From contig JAJCZV010000054.1 in assembly GCA_029262175.1 (NCBI GenBank), positions 1 through 48,488 of the forward strand: a stretch of 48,488 bases of DNA, in the 5' to 3' direction. This document shows, one piece after another, positions 8,779-16,300 of this stretch (position 1 is its first letter; every line of letters begins with the position of its first letter). Position numbers and translations under genes: made by a program. Origin of the DNA: Gemmatimonadota bacterium (lineage in GTDB: Bacteria > Gemmatimonadota > Gemmatimonadetes > Palauibacterales > Palauibacteraceae). The notes under the pieces are model-generated. The model saw nothing but the letters and a program-made list of their open reading frames with translations. It ran no database searches and had not been told where the DNA came from.

Positions 8779-9362
8779 TGGAACGCGCCCAATGTCTCGA
8801 GCTGATCTATCCGGAGATCGAAGACAAGCTGGTCGTCACGATCATGGGTGCCTGCGCCCAGGAGTTATACGATCTGGGACACAAGGAGAACTTTTTCTAC
8901 CTACAACACGCGATGGGTCTCGCTTCTTCGATCGGTCTGGGTCTGGCAACTCACTTGCCCGACGAGAAGATCTTCGTTCTGGACGGAGATGGATCGGTGC
9001 TCATGAACCTCGGTACGCTTACGACGCTGGCCAGGTACAGACCGAAGAATCTCGTTCACATCATCTTCGACAATGGAAGTCTTCTTTCTACGGGCGGATT
9101 CGACTCGCACACGACGTCGGGCATCACCGATCTGGCGGCGATCGCCCGAGGCGCGGGAATCGAACACGTCGTTTCTGTCGATGGGCCGATGGAATTCGGG
9201 GAAGCGTTCGTCGAGGCGTCAGAACGAGAAGATCTGAGCGTCATTGTCGCCCACGTAGAGGCCGTTGGCCCGGACAACTACGGGATGGACTTCGCTCTGC
9301 CGGAGAATGCGTTCCGATTCAAGCGATGCATCGCGGAGCGCCGCGCTGCGTCAGGCAGCTGA
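8778..9362 (+). CDS. ThDP-dependent decarboxylase, beta (pyrophosphate-binding) subunit
   Basis: 194 residues forming the C-terminal (PP) ThDP domain. The GDGS...N motif is present: Gly70-Asp71-Gly72-Ser73 and Asn99 (FDNGS), which bind Mg2+ and the pyrophosphate. MGLASSIGLGLA upstream of it and STGGFDSHT downstream match the ComE/phosphonopyruvate decarboxylase beta type. It pairs with the preceding alpha gene to form one active enzyme at the subunit interface. The start is the ATG overlapping the alpha stop, with AGGAG just upstream; a longer frame reaching to 8601 is a shadow of the alpha gene. Substrate is open, as for the alpha chain. Confidence 0.82.
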   Translation: MERAQCLELIYPEIEDKLVVTIMGACAQELYDLGHKENFFYLQHAMGLASSIGLGLATHLPDEKIFVLDGDGSVLMNLGTLTTLARYRPKNLVHIIFDNGSLLSTGGFDSHTTSGITDLAAIARGAGIEHVVSVDGPMEFGEAFVEASEREDLSVIVAHVEAVGPDNYGMDFALPENAFRFKRCIAERRAASGS

Positions 9363-9415
9363 ACGAACTGGAGTCGTACGGCTTCTTCGGGTCGTAGCGG
9401 CTCGTCTGGACGGGC

Positions 9416-10360
9416 CTAGCGATCGCTGACGATGCGGCGGGGGTGCACTTCGATCGTCTCGCCGATCGTGATCATCATCAGGTCGTATCCAACCGCCAGG
9501 GGCCCGTCGTACGTGCTCCGGGTCGGCGGCACGAGATCCTCGGCCAGGGTGGGCGAGGGCACGATGTGGGAGTAGACCGCAAGCCGGGGTGCCACGCGCG
9601 AAAACAAGGTCCCGGCCTGCTCGGGACTGACGTGGTGCCCGATGATCTGCTCGATGGCCTGGTCCGTGTGGACCGCCGCCCGACGTAGCTCCACCTCCGG
9701 GCTGATGACTTCCATGACGAGCACGTCGACGCCCCTCGCGTGATCGACGATGGGTTCGAAATACTTCGTGTCCCCGGAGAAGGCGACCGAGTACCGCCCG
9801 TAGTCGACTCGGTACCCATAGGCGGGCTCGACCTCGTCTCCATGGTCCACCGCAAAGGCCGTGATTCTGAGCCCGTCTTGGTCGAAGACGACGCTCGGCT
9901 CGATGTCCGCCGCGACGAGCTTGATCCCATCGGCGTGGAACCGATCATCCCGGCCGCGAACCGCCTTGTCGAAAGCGAAAGCTTGGTCGAGGTGCGAGAT
10001 CATCGATTCGGTGCCGGGGGGACCCAGCACGCGAAGGGCGTGGTCGCGACCAAAGATCCAGCCGGACAGCCAAAAATCCGAAAAGCCGACGACATGGTCC
10101 GAGTGCAAATGAGTGAACAACACCATGTCCACGTCGGCGACGGCAGCAGCATGACCGATCTGGAATAGCCGCTGGATCGCGCCTCGGCCGACGTCGATCA
10201 GAAAGGTGGTCTCGCCGGCTTCGACGAGGATCGACGGTCCGAAGCGCTCCATTGAGGGCCGCGGATTTCCGGTGCCGAGGAGCGTGACCCGGAGTTCGTC
10301 CTGCGCAATCGAGGGACTCGCGCACCACAGGCAGCAAATGGCTATGGCGATCGCTTTCAT
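9416..10360 (-). CDS. secreted metallo-beta-lactamase-fold hydrolase
   Basis: 314 residues with a signal peptide (about 1-20, ending in PSIAQ). The metal motif THLHSDH gives His84, His86, Asp88 and His89, and further family residues appear at VAFSGDTKYFEP (Asp), with a late YSHIVPSP His. The opening VTLLGTGNPRPS and the GFSDFWLSGW region resemble ribonuclease Z/arylsulfatase-type members, although the signal peptide argues for a periplasmic hydrolase of small molecules. It is the last gene of the nine-gene operon and overlaps the amidotransferase stop by 4 bases (ATGA). Lactone, ester or sulfate hydrolysis are possible; the sequence does not choose among them. Confidence 0.8.
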   Translation of the reverse strand: MKAIAIAICCLWCASPSIAQDELRVTLLGTGNPRPSMERFGPSILVEAGETTFLIDVGRGAIQRLFQIGHAAAVADVDMVLFTHLHSDHVVGFSDFWLSGWIFGRDHALRVLGPPGTESMISHLDQAFAFDKAVRGRDDRFHADGIKLVAADIEPSVVFDQDGLRITAFAVDHGDEVEPAYGYRVDYGRYSVAFSGDTKYFEPIVDHARGVDVLVMEVISPEVELRRAAVHTDQAIEQIIGHHVSPEQAGTLFSRVAPRLAVYSHIVPSPTLAEDLVPPTRSTYDGPLAVGYDLMMITIGETIEVHPRRIVSDR

Positions 10361-11082
10361 CCGGACACTTTAGTCGAAGCCGCTCGCGCCTGCGCAACGA
10401 GATCGTCAAACAGACGTTGTTGCGTTGCGTCGACCTCTGCGGTCAACTCCGGGTGCCACTGCACGGCGGTCACATGTTCGTTGCCGCGGATCTCCACCGC
10501 CTCGACGACGCCATCGGCCGCCCGGGCCACCACGTGCAGATCGGCGCCGAGCACATCGAGCGCTTGGTGGTGCCACGAAGCGGTCGTGACCGTTTCCGCA
10601 CCCATGATCTTGGCGAGGCGCGAGTCGGGAGCCACGTCCACCCGGTGCTGCGTCGCGTCTCGCGGCGGTTGGGTGTGACGCACGGTCCCGCCGATCTCAT
10701 CGGGAAGGTGCTGGATCAGCGTGCCGCCGCGCGCGACGTTCAACAACTGCATGCCGCGACAGATACACAGCAACGGCATCCCGCGATCGACGGTGCGTCT
10801 GGCGAGTTCGATTTCGAATCCGTCGCGTTCCTGGTCTACCCAATGAAGAAGCTCGTGAGGCGCCGCCGAGTAGCAGGCCGGGTCGACGTCGCCGCCTCCA
10901 GAAAGCACGATCGCGTCGAGCGTTTCCAGTAGCGCTTCGATCGCGGATTCGCCCGGTTGGATGAGGAGGGGCAACCCGCCCGCTCGCCTCACGGCGTCGG
11001 CGTACTCGCCGGGCAACGTGATGTACCCCCGCTCGTCACGGTGATACGTCGTGATTCCGATCAGTGGCAGGCGTCCGGTCAT
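10357..11082 (-). CDS. class I glutamine amidotransferase-like gamma-glutamyl hydrolase (peptidase C26, PuuD-like)
   Basis: 241 residues, matching the length of PuuD (gamma-glutamyl-GABA hydrolase). Motifs are GGGDVDP (about 62-68), the nucleophile CRGMQLLN with Cys108, and AVQWHPE with His210 and Glu212. This family hydrolyses gamma-glutamyl amides, releasing glutamate; in the aniline pathway a related protein (TdnT/AtdA2 type) accompanies the gamma-glutamylanilide synthetase. Here it is in the same operon as a glutamine-synthetase-like ligase, which supports the job of removing or recycling the glutamyl group. It starts one base after the dioxygenase stop and overlaps the next gene by 4 bases. 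An amidotransferase role in biosynthesis is less likely because no synthetase domain partner is adjacent. Confidence 0.87.
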   Translation of the reverse strand: MTGRLPLIGITTYHRDERGYITLPGEYADAVRRAGGLPLLIQPGESAIEALLETLDAIVLSGGGDVDPACYSAAPHELLHWVDQERDGFEIELARRTVDRGMPLLCICRGMQLLNVARGGTLIQHLPDEIGGTVRHTQPPRDATQHRVDVAPDSRLAKIMGAETVTTASWHHQALDVLGADLHVVARAADGVVEAVEIRGNEHVTAVQWHPELTAEVDATQQRLFDDLVAQARAASTKVSG

Positions 11083-11083
11083 C

Positions 11084-12043
11084 TCACGAGTCCAAGGGAT
11101 CTGCGCTGGAATCCAGCGGATCTAAGTAGGCGTGCGCCTGTTCGCGCTCGAGTCTCACAGACTTCGGGTCGAATCGAAAATAGCTACGGGGGGGAAGCGT
11201 GCCCCACGTGTTTGATGAATACGGCGTGTCGGCGTGCGTCACCGGTTCATGGTCCGGTTCGAGTACCTGCATATCGCAGTAAAGTTCGATGAAGACTTCT
11301 TCTTCCCACATCCGCCAGTAGGAAGCGAGGTTCTGCGCCATGCCATGTCGGAGCGGGCCCCAAGTAAGGTACCGACCGTGTTTCGCGATATGGTCGAGGG
11401 CGACGCGCATCTCCCCCCAGTCCACGAGCTCGTACGCGACGTGATGGATGTGGTCGAGGCCTTTGTCGAGGAACGCCACGACGTGATGACGGGCGTCGAT
11501 GTGGAGCCACGCTGCGCCATCCCCGATCCAGTCCGTAACCCGAAAGCCGAGTACCTCGGTATACCATTGCACGGCGCGAGGGGCATCGGTCGTCAAGTAG
11601 TTGACATGCCCCAACCGCCTCGGATGGTAGCCCTTGAGCGAGTCGGTCTCGATCATGATGGGCGGACGCGGATCTTCGGGCCGGCGACGCTCTACCAGAA
11701 CGATCACGTTGCCGTCGGGGTCCGTGACCGAAAGCGCGGCCCCACGACCTGGGACCTGTACGTCCGTGACTCGCGCACCCCGGCGCTCCAGCTCGGCTCG
11801 TGCTTCTTTCAACTCCAGCCCTGGTCTGAGTTCGTATGCGACGTACTCGAGAGAGGGCGAGAGGCTGCCGCATTGATGTAGGACCAGACAGTAGTCCTCA
11901 TGCATGCAGCGCAGCACCGCATGATCTCCATAGTTCTCGCCGTGGAGGCCGAGCAGGCGCTCATAGCGGTCGAACGCTTCTGCGACATCCTGCACGAGAA
12001 AGGCAGTGTGGTGCAGGTTCACGCACAACGGGGTGGGCGTCAT
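11084..12043 (-). CDS. extradiol ring-cleavage dioxygenase, VOC (type I) family
   Basis: 319 residues with two vicinal-oxygen-chelate modules. The N-terminal module (about 8-118) lacks metal ligands, and the C-terminal module (about 142-262) supplies the Fe(II) triad: His146 (LGHVNYL), His200/201 (DHIHHVAYEL) and Glu253 (VFIELYCDM). The layout matches catechol and homoprotocatechuate 2,3-dioxygenases. About 55 extra C-terminal residues (263-319) follow the catalytic module. It would cleave a catecholic intermediate next to the diol, giving a semialdehyde or 2-oxo-dienoate for the aldehyde dehydrogenase and FAH-family protein of the same operon. It is separated from its neighbours by 4 bases and 1 base. 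The ring substituent is unknown. Confidence 0.85.
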   Translation of the reverse strand: MTPTPLCVNLHHTAFLVQDVAEAFDRYERLLGLHGENYGDHAVLRCMHEDYCLVLHQCGSLSPSLEYVAYELRPGLELKEARAELERRGARVTDVQVPGRGAALSVTDPDGNVIVLVERRRPEDPRPPIMIETDSLKGYHPRRLGHVNYLTTDAPRAVQWYTEVLGFRVTDWIGDGAAWLHIDARHHVVAFLDKGLDHIHHVAYELVDWGEMRVALDHIAKHGRYLTWGPLRHGMAQNLASYWRMWEEEVFIELYCDMQVLEPDHEPVTHADTPYSSNTWGTLPPRSYFRFDPKSVRLEREQAHAYLDPLDSSADPLDS

Positions 12044-12047
12044 CGGG

Positions 12048-12902
12048 CTACCGGTAATCCTCGGCGCGGCGGGCCGCCTCGTCCTCGGGGAGCGCCAGGG
12101 CGACGTGAAGCGTGGCGGCCGTGACTTCGGGTTGGTAACCGATCTGGACCAGGTCGTGGTCCATCTCTACCACTGTATTGCGAAGCCTGCCGATGCCGCT
12201 GACCTCCACCTCGACCACGTCGCCGGGTTCGACGGGGCGCGAATTGGCCGGGGTTCCCGTGAGGATCAAGTCGCCCGGCAACAGCGTGATGTGTCGCGTG
12301 AGGTCCGCGACCTGATACGCGATAGGAAACATCAGATCCGATCCCGTATGTGCCTCCTGAACGATCTCCCCGTTGACGTAGGTCCGGAGCGTAAGATCGT
12401 CGGGATCCAAGTCCACGGCGTCGACCAGGTACGGTCCGATCGGACAGTATCCATCGATCCCCTTCACCCTCGTCATGGCGCCTCGATCAAGGTGCCGCAG
12501 GTCGTGAAGACCGAAGTCATTGGCGATCGTATAGCCGCGGATGCGCTCGAGCGCCACCTCGGGCGTCACGTTCGAGCATCGTTCACCGATCACGACCGCG
12601 ATCTCCCCCTCGTAGTTGAGAAAATGCGTGCCGCGCGGACGCTGGACTTCCGCGCCGTGATGAGAGACCGCAGTGGAAGGCATCATAAAGAAGTGCGGCT
12701 GCTCGGGGATGTGCGTCATCTCATACTCGACGCAACGGCTGCGGTACGTGAGGTGCGGGGCGAGCACCTTGCTGGGTTCGGTCACTGCCAGGAACGCGGC
12801 ATCGATCTCGGCGACGGACGCGCCGTTTTCCAGGTGCAGCCGATCGCCCTCGAGGTGACACCATTGAGGCGTCCCATCGTACAGGATCCTCGCTCGCTTC
12901 AT
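12048..12902 (-). CDS. fumarylacetoacetate hydrolase (FAH) family protein, meta-cleavage pathway type
   Basis: 284 residues. The divalent metal site of the FAH fold is visible as Glu98 and Glu100 (NYEGEIAVVIG) and Asp129 (YTIANDFG). RVKGIDGYCPIGPYLV with Lys147 and ILTGTPAN complete the family signature. Members of this type act as HpaG-like isomerase/decarboxylases, 2-oxo-dienoate hydratases or acylpyruvate hydrolases, all steps that follow ring cleavage or chain oxidation. In this operon a hydrolase or decarboxylase acting on the dioxygenase product is the natural role. The ATG at 12902 overlaps the stop of the upstream gene (ATGA) and gives the standard N-terminus; a frame extending to 13058 is a shadow. 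Confidence 0.87.
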   Translation of the reverse strand: MKRARILYDGTPQWCHLEGDRLHLENGASVAEIDAAFLAVTEPSKVLAPHLTYRSRCVEYEMTHIPEQPHFFMMPSTAVSHHGAEVQRPRGTHFLNYEGEIAVVIGERCSNVTPEVALERIRGYTIANDFGLHDLRHLDRGAMTRVKGIDGYCPIGPYLVDAVDLDPDDLTLRTYVNGEIVQEAHTGSDLMFPIAYQVADLTRHITLLPGDLILTGTPANSRPVEPGDVVEVEVSGIGRLRNTVVEMDHDLVQIGYQPEVTAATLHVALALPEDEAARRAEDYR

Positions 12903-13702
12903 CGGTGCGCGTCCTTGTCGTGCTGTGCGACCACGTCGCCGCCGTGGACCGTGTAGCCAAAAGAGAAGCGATACCCGTTGATGATGTCCCGGGGTGCGAT
13001 CGCTTGGAGATCTTCGATCGTGTCCTCGAAGAGCGTGAGTTCGGCGTCGCCTTCCCAAATCTCCGTGACCTCGCGGTCGAATCCCCTCGACTTCACGAGC
13101 TCGAACACATCGGGCCGAAGCCCGTCGTAGGCCGGAAAATGACGCGTATTGTACATGGGCGGGTCATTGACGGTCGGGCCGGTCTTTGAGATGCCGCTCA
13201 GGCTGAGGGTCGCTCGCGCGATCTGTCGATCGTTTGCGGTGCAGGTCGCGCCGAACCGGCTCCCGGCTTCCATCCGTGGTGTCGCCTTGCCCACGGGAAA
13301 GACGCGGGTCATGTGGATGGACCCGAGCTTCTTCGGGAATCCCTGGATCCATCCGCGGAACATCGCGAAGTCCTTATCGACCCAGATGTACACGCACCGA
13401 CTTACGGGCTGTCCGTCGTGCTTGGCACCCACCACGAGGAAAAATTCACGATACTGAGATTGGATGGGGTCGACGAGTTCGTGCGCGTCATCCGAGCAAG
13501 ATTGCCAGTCCGCGAAGATGGCGGCGACGGCGCCAGGATCGTCCGCCGGCTCGAGCTCCGGAGGCAACAGAGCGCGCACCGCATCGGCATCCGCATGATA
13601 TTCGACGATCAAGAAGTCGCCGGAGTAGTGCCAAGGCGGGGGCGGCACGATGCCGGCGCGTCCGTCTGGGGATAGGGGTGCGGTATAGCCTCGTATGGTC
13701 AC
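12899..13702 (-). CDS. acetoacetate decarboxylase family protein
   Basis: 267 residues from a GTG start at 13702, with GGAG upstream. WIQGFPKKLGSIHMTRVF contains adjacent Lys124-Lys125, matching the Schiff-base Lys pair of acetoacetate decarboxylase, in the expected GxPKKLG context. The N-terminal PPPWHYSGDFLIVEY segment also fits the family. Known relatives either decarboxylate beta-oxo acids or catalyse aldolase-dehydratase chemistry on pyruvate-type substrates. In a ring-cleavage operon it could take the place of a missing oxalocrotonate-type decarboxylase or an aldolase. It overlaps the FAH-family gene by 4 bases and follows the P450 gene after 16 bases. The family is clear; the reaction is not. 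Confidence 0.8.
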   Translation of the reverse strand: MTIRGYTAPLSPDGRAGIVPPPPWHYSGDFLIVEYHADADAVRALLPPELEPADDPGAVAAIFADWQSCSDDAHELVDPIQSQYREFFLVVGAKHDGQPVSRCVYIWVDKDFAMFRGWIQGFPKKLGSIHMTRVFPVGKATPRMEAGSRFGATCTANDRQIARATLSLSGISKTGPTVNDPPMYNTRHFPAYDGLRPDVFELVKSRGFDREVTEIWEGDAELTLFEDTIEDLQAIAPRDIINGYRFSFGYTVHGGDVVAQHDKDAHR

Positions 13703-13718
13703 GCGCGATCGCTCCGGA

Positions 13719-14972
13719 CTAGGCCCAGGTGACGTGAACCGGCATGTGCTTGATGCCGGAAATGAAGTTCGAGCGCAGCCGCTCGAGCGAACCAACCGTG
13801 TGGATCTCCCGAATTCGCGGGAGCAGCTCTTCAAACAGTACGCGCACCTCGAGTCGGGCGAGATGCATCCCCAAACACATATGGATCGACTTTCGGCCAA
13901 ACGCCGCATGGGCGTTGGGCGATCGTCGCACATCGAATCGATACGGGTCGGGAAACTGCCGCTCATCGAAATTGGCCGAGATGAACCAGATCACGACCTT
14001 TTGCCCCGCCTTGATCTCCCGACCGCCGAGCTGCGTATCCTGCGTCGCGGTGCGCCGAAAGTGCATGGTCACGGAACCGTACCGCATCATCTCGTCGGTT
14101 GCGGTCGGCATGAGATCTAGATCAGACTGGAGCGCGGAGAACTCCGCCGGTGTATCGAGCAGCGCGTCCAACCCGGCCGCCATCGTATACCGAGTCGTGT
14201 CGTTTCCGGCGGCGACCAGAAGCGCGAAGAAGTTCTTGAACTCTTCGTCGGTGAGGAGCGAGCCGTCGTCGCGCGGCGTGAGCAATCGGGTGACGATGTC
14301 CTCGCCGGGGCAGGCGCGTCTGGCCTGAGCCATTCGCTCACCATAGTCGAAGAGTTCGGCACTATGGGGGCTTCGAAAGGGCAGCAGGCGATAGTCCTCC
14401 GTGTCGACGAGGTCGACAGGGTGGGACGTGTACTCTTCATCGCTGTTGCCGATCAGCGCGTCGCCCAACTCCACCAGACGCGGGCCGTCCTCGTCAGGGA
14501 CGCCGAGAAGTTTGCCCAGCATCCGCATCGGGAGTTTGCGCGCAATGTCGCTGACGAAATCGAACTCGGTTCGCTCGTCCAGGTCTTCGATCACCTCGAC
14601 CGTGAGCGCCCTGAGTTCGTCTTCATACGTCTTCACGACACGATTCAAGAAGGCCGGCTGCACCAGGCGTCGATACGAGAGGTGCTCGGGAGGGTCCAGC
14701 TCCATCATGGTTCGTCGTGCTTCGAGCTCGTCGGGCTGCATCTCTTCGAGGCGGATTCCCTGAGCGCTCGAAAAGACTGCCGTGTTCTTCATCACCTCGA
14801 CGATGTCGTCGTATCTCGTGACGGCCCAAAACCCCGAGCCATCGCGCTCGTCCTGCCAGCTGACAGGGTCGGTATTGCGCAGCCGCTCGAACGTGCGGTG
14901 AGGAACGCCCTTCACATAGACATCCGGGTCGGTGATGTCGACGTGACCATCGTCCCAAGACAGATCCTTCAT
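13719..14972 (-). CDS. cytochrome P450
   Basis: 417 residues, the size of a soluble bacterial P450. The I-helix reads AAGNDTTR (254-261) with the oxygen-activating acid-Thr pair, the K-helix ExxR is Glu294-Arg297 (EMMR), and the haem ligand is Cys366 in FGRKSIHMCLG. The haem loop is 11 residues long, as in CYP125/CYP124-type enzymes, but has Arg-Lys-Ser where glycines are usual. It would hydroxylate an intermediate in the operon's pathway; the position next to a glutamine-synthetase-like ligase suggests a gamma-glutamylated amine as a possible substrate. No ferredoxin or ferredoxin reductase is encoded nearby, so electrons must come from elsewhere. The gene lies 30 bases after the ligase stop. 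Confidence 0.9.
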   Translation of the reverse strand: MKDLSWDDGHVDITDPDVYVKGVPHRTFERLRNTDPVSWQDERDGSGFWAVTRYDDIVEVMKNTAVFSSAQGIRLEEMQPDELEARRTMMELDPPEHLSYRRLVQPAFLNRVVKTYEDELRALTVEVIEDLDERTEFDFVSDIARKLPMRMLGKLLGVPDEDGPRLVELGDALIGNSDEEYTSHPVDLVDTEDYRLLPFRSPHSAELFDYGERMAQARRACPGEDIVTRLLTPRDDGSLLTDEEFKNFFALLVAAGNDTTRYTMAAGLDALLDTPAEFSALQSDLDLMPTATDEMMRYGSVTMHFRRTATQDTQLGGREIKAGQKVVIWFISANFDERQFPDPYRFDVRRSPNAHAAFGRKSIHMCLGMHLARLEVRVLFEELLPRIREIHTVGSLERLRSNFISGIKHMPVHVTWA

Positions 14973-15002
14973 GGTCGGCCTGCGGATATCTGAACCATGT
15001 GG

Positions 15003-16292
15003 CTACAGGAAGGGCAGATAGTAGTCGAGCTCCCAGTCGGTCACGGCGGCCGAAAACTTCTCCCACTCGAATCGTTTGTTCGCCACGAAGTTCGCCACGA
15101 TCTCGGAGCCAACGGCTTCGACCAGGGCCACGTCCGCTTCTAACGCATCAAGCGCCGCACTGAGCGTCGAGGGCACATGCCGATCCGTGCTTTGGTTCTC
15201 GAGGCAATCCAGTTCTTCCGGCGGGGGCGCCTCCGAGCCGGCGACGAAGCCGAGACGAGCTGCGTGCAGCACGGTCGCGGTCGCCAGATACGGGTTGGCC
15301 GCAGCGTCTGCCATGCGGTGCTCGAGCCGCGTCGCCTTGTTGCGTTCGATCGGGACTCGAGTCGTCACGCCTCGGTGGTCGTGGCCCCAATTCGCCCAGC
15401 AGCCAGCCAGCGCCCCCGGAGTCAGACGTTTGTAGGAGTTCACGGTCGGCGCGAGCAACGCGGCCATTCCCTCATGGTGATCGATCAGGCCACCGACGCA
15501 CCCGTGCGCCAGTTGCGACAGGCCGTCGGGCGCATCGGCATCGAGGAGCGGGTTTACTCCAGACTCATCGGTGAACGAAAAATTGACGTGGAGCCCGCTT
15601 CCGCCTCGATCGCCAAATGGCTTGCCGAGATAGGTCAACAACAGTCCATGTTTTGCTGCGATTTCTCGAGCCATGAGCTTGAACAGAAACACGTCGTCCA
15701 CGTGTTTGAGCGCTTCACCGTATCGCAACGTCAATTCGAACTGCGGCGTGTCGTATTCGGAGTTGATGGTTTCGACCGGCAGACCGCACGAATCCGCCGT
15801 CTCCATGATCTCGTCGAACAGGCCCACCGGATCTACGCTGGGGCCCGTCCCATAGACGAAGGCTCCCGGTGTGTCCCATTCGGTCCAACCGCCGGCGCCG
15901 TCCGGCTGCATGACAAACGCTTCGAGTTCGATGCCGACCGACACGTCGTATCCCAGCTTCCCCCAGGCGTCGACCGACCTCTTTAACGCGTGGCGTGGGG
16001 AGATCGCGAATGGCGCGCCGTCGATCGAAAGATCTCCGACCACCACGCCCGTGTCGGCCTGCCAGGACGGACGGACGTCATCCATGTCGAAGGACAGCCG
16101 ACAGTCCGGGATCCCCGTGAGAAGTCGAGCGCCCGGTGCGTCGGTCATCGTGCGGTCCAACGCGAGCGCGAACGTCGCGGTCGCGTGCCCTGTGCCTTCT
16201 TCGGCGTGGGCGATGGGAATGTACTTGCCGCGCGGAAGTCCATGATGATCGGGAAAAAGCGCCCGGACCCGCTTGTAGGGAGACGAGGACAT
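15003..16292 (-). CDS. glutamine-synthetase-like gamma-glutamyl amine ligase
   Basis: 429 residues with the full glutamine synthetase catalytic set: Glu122/Glu124 (IELEAF), Glu179 (NSEY), Glu186 (QFELTLR), His235 (GSGLHVNFSF), the NSYKRLTPG loop (285-293), and Glu324/Arg326 (RLEHRMADAAANPYLA). It is shorter than housekeeping GlnA, lacks its C-terminal adenylylation-site region, and has the diverged N-terminus of PuuA, IpuC and TdnQ/AtdA1-type enzymes, which ligate glutamate to putrescine, isopropylamine or aniline. In an operon with a P450, an extradiol dioxygenase and a gamma-glutamyl hydrolase, activation of an amine substrate fits better than ammonia assimilation. The amine cannot be identified from sequence. 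It starts 10 bases after the aldehyde dehydrogenase stop. Confidence 0.85.
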   Translation of the reverse strand: MSSSPYKRVRALFPDHHGLPRGKYIPIAHAEEGTGHATATFALALDRTMTDAPGARLLTGIPDCRLSFDMDDVRPSWQADTGVVVGDLSIDGAPFAISPRHALKRSVDAWGKLGYDVSVGIELEAFVMQPDGAGGWTEWDTPGAFVYGTGPSVDPVGLFDEIMETADSCGLPVETINSEYDTPQFELTLRYGEALKHVDDVFLFKLMAREIAAKHGLLLTYLGKPFGDRGGSGLHVNFSFTDESGVNPLLDADAPDGLSQLAHGCVGGLIDHHEGMAALLAPTVNSYKRLTPGALAGCWANWGHDHRGVTTRVPIERNKATRLEHRMADAAANPYLATATVLHAARLGFVAGSEAPPPEELDCLENQSTDRHVPSTLSAALDALEADVALVEAVGSEIVANFVANKRFEWEKFSAAVTDWELDYYLPFL

Positions 16293-16300
16293 TTGTCTAT

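Noticed and set aside
15003..16292. Housekeeping glutamine synthetase glnA.
   Set aside because: Shorter, with a diverged N-terminus and no C-terminal adenylylation region, and embedded in a catabolic operon with a gamma-glutamyl hydrolase and ring-cleavage genes.
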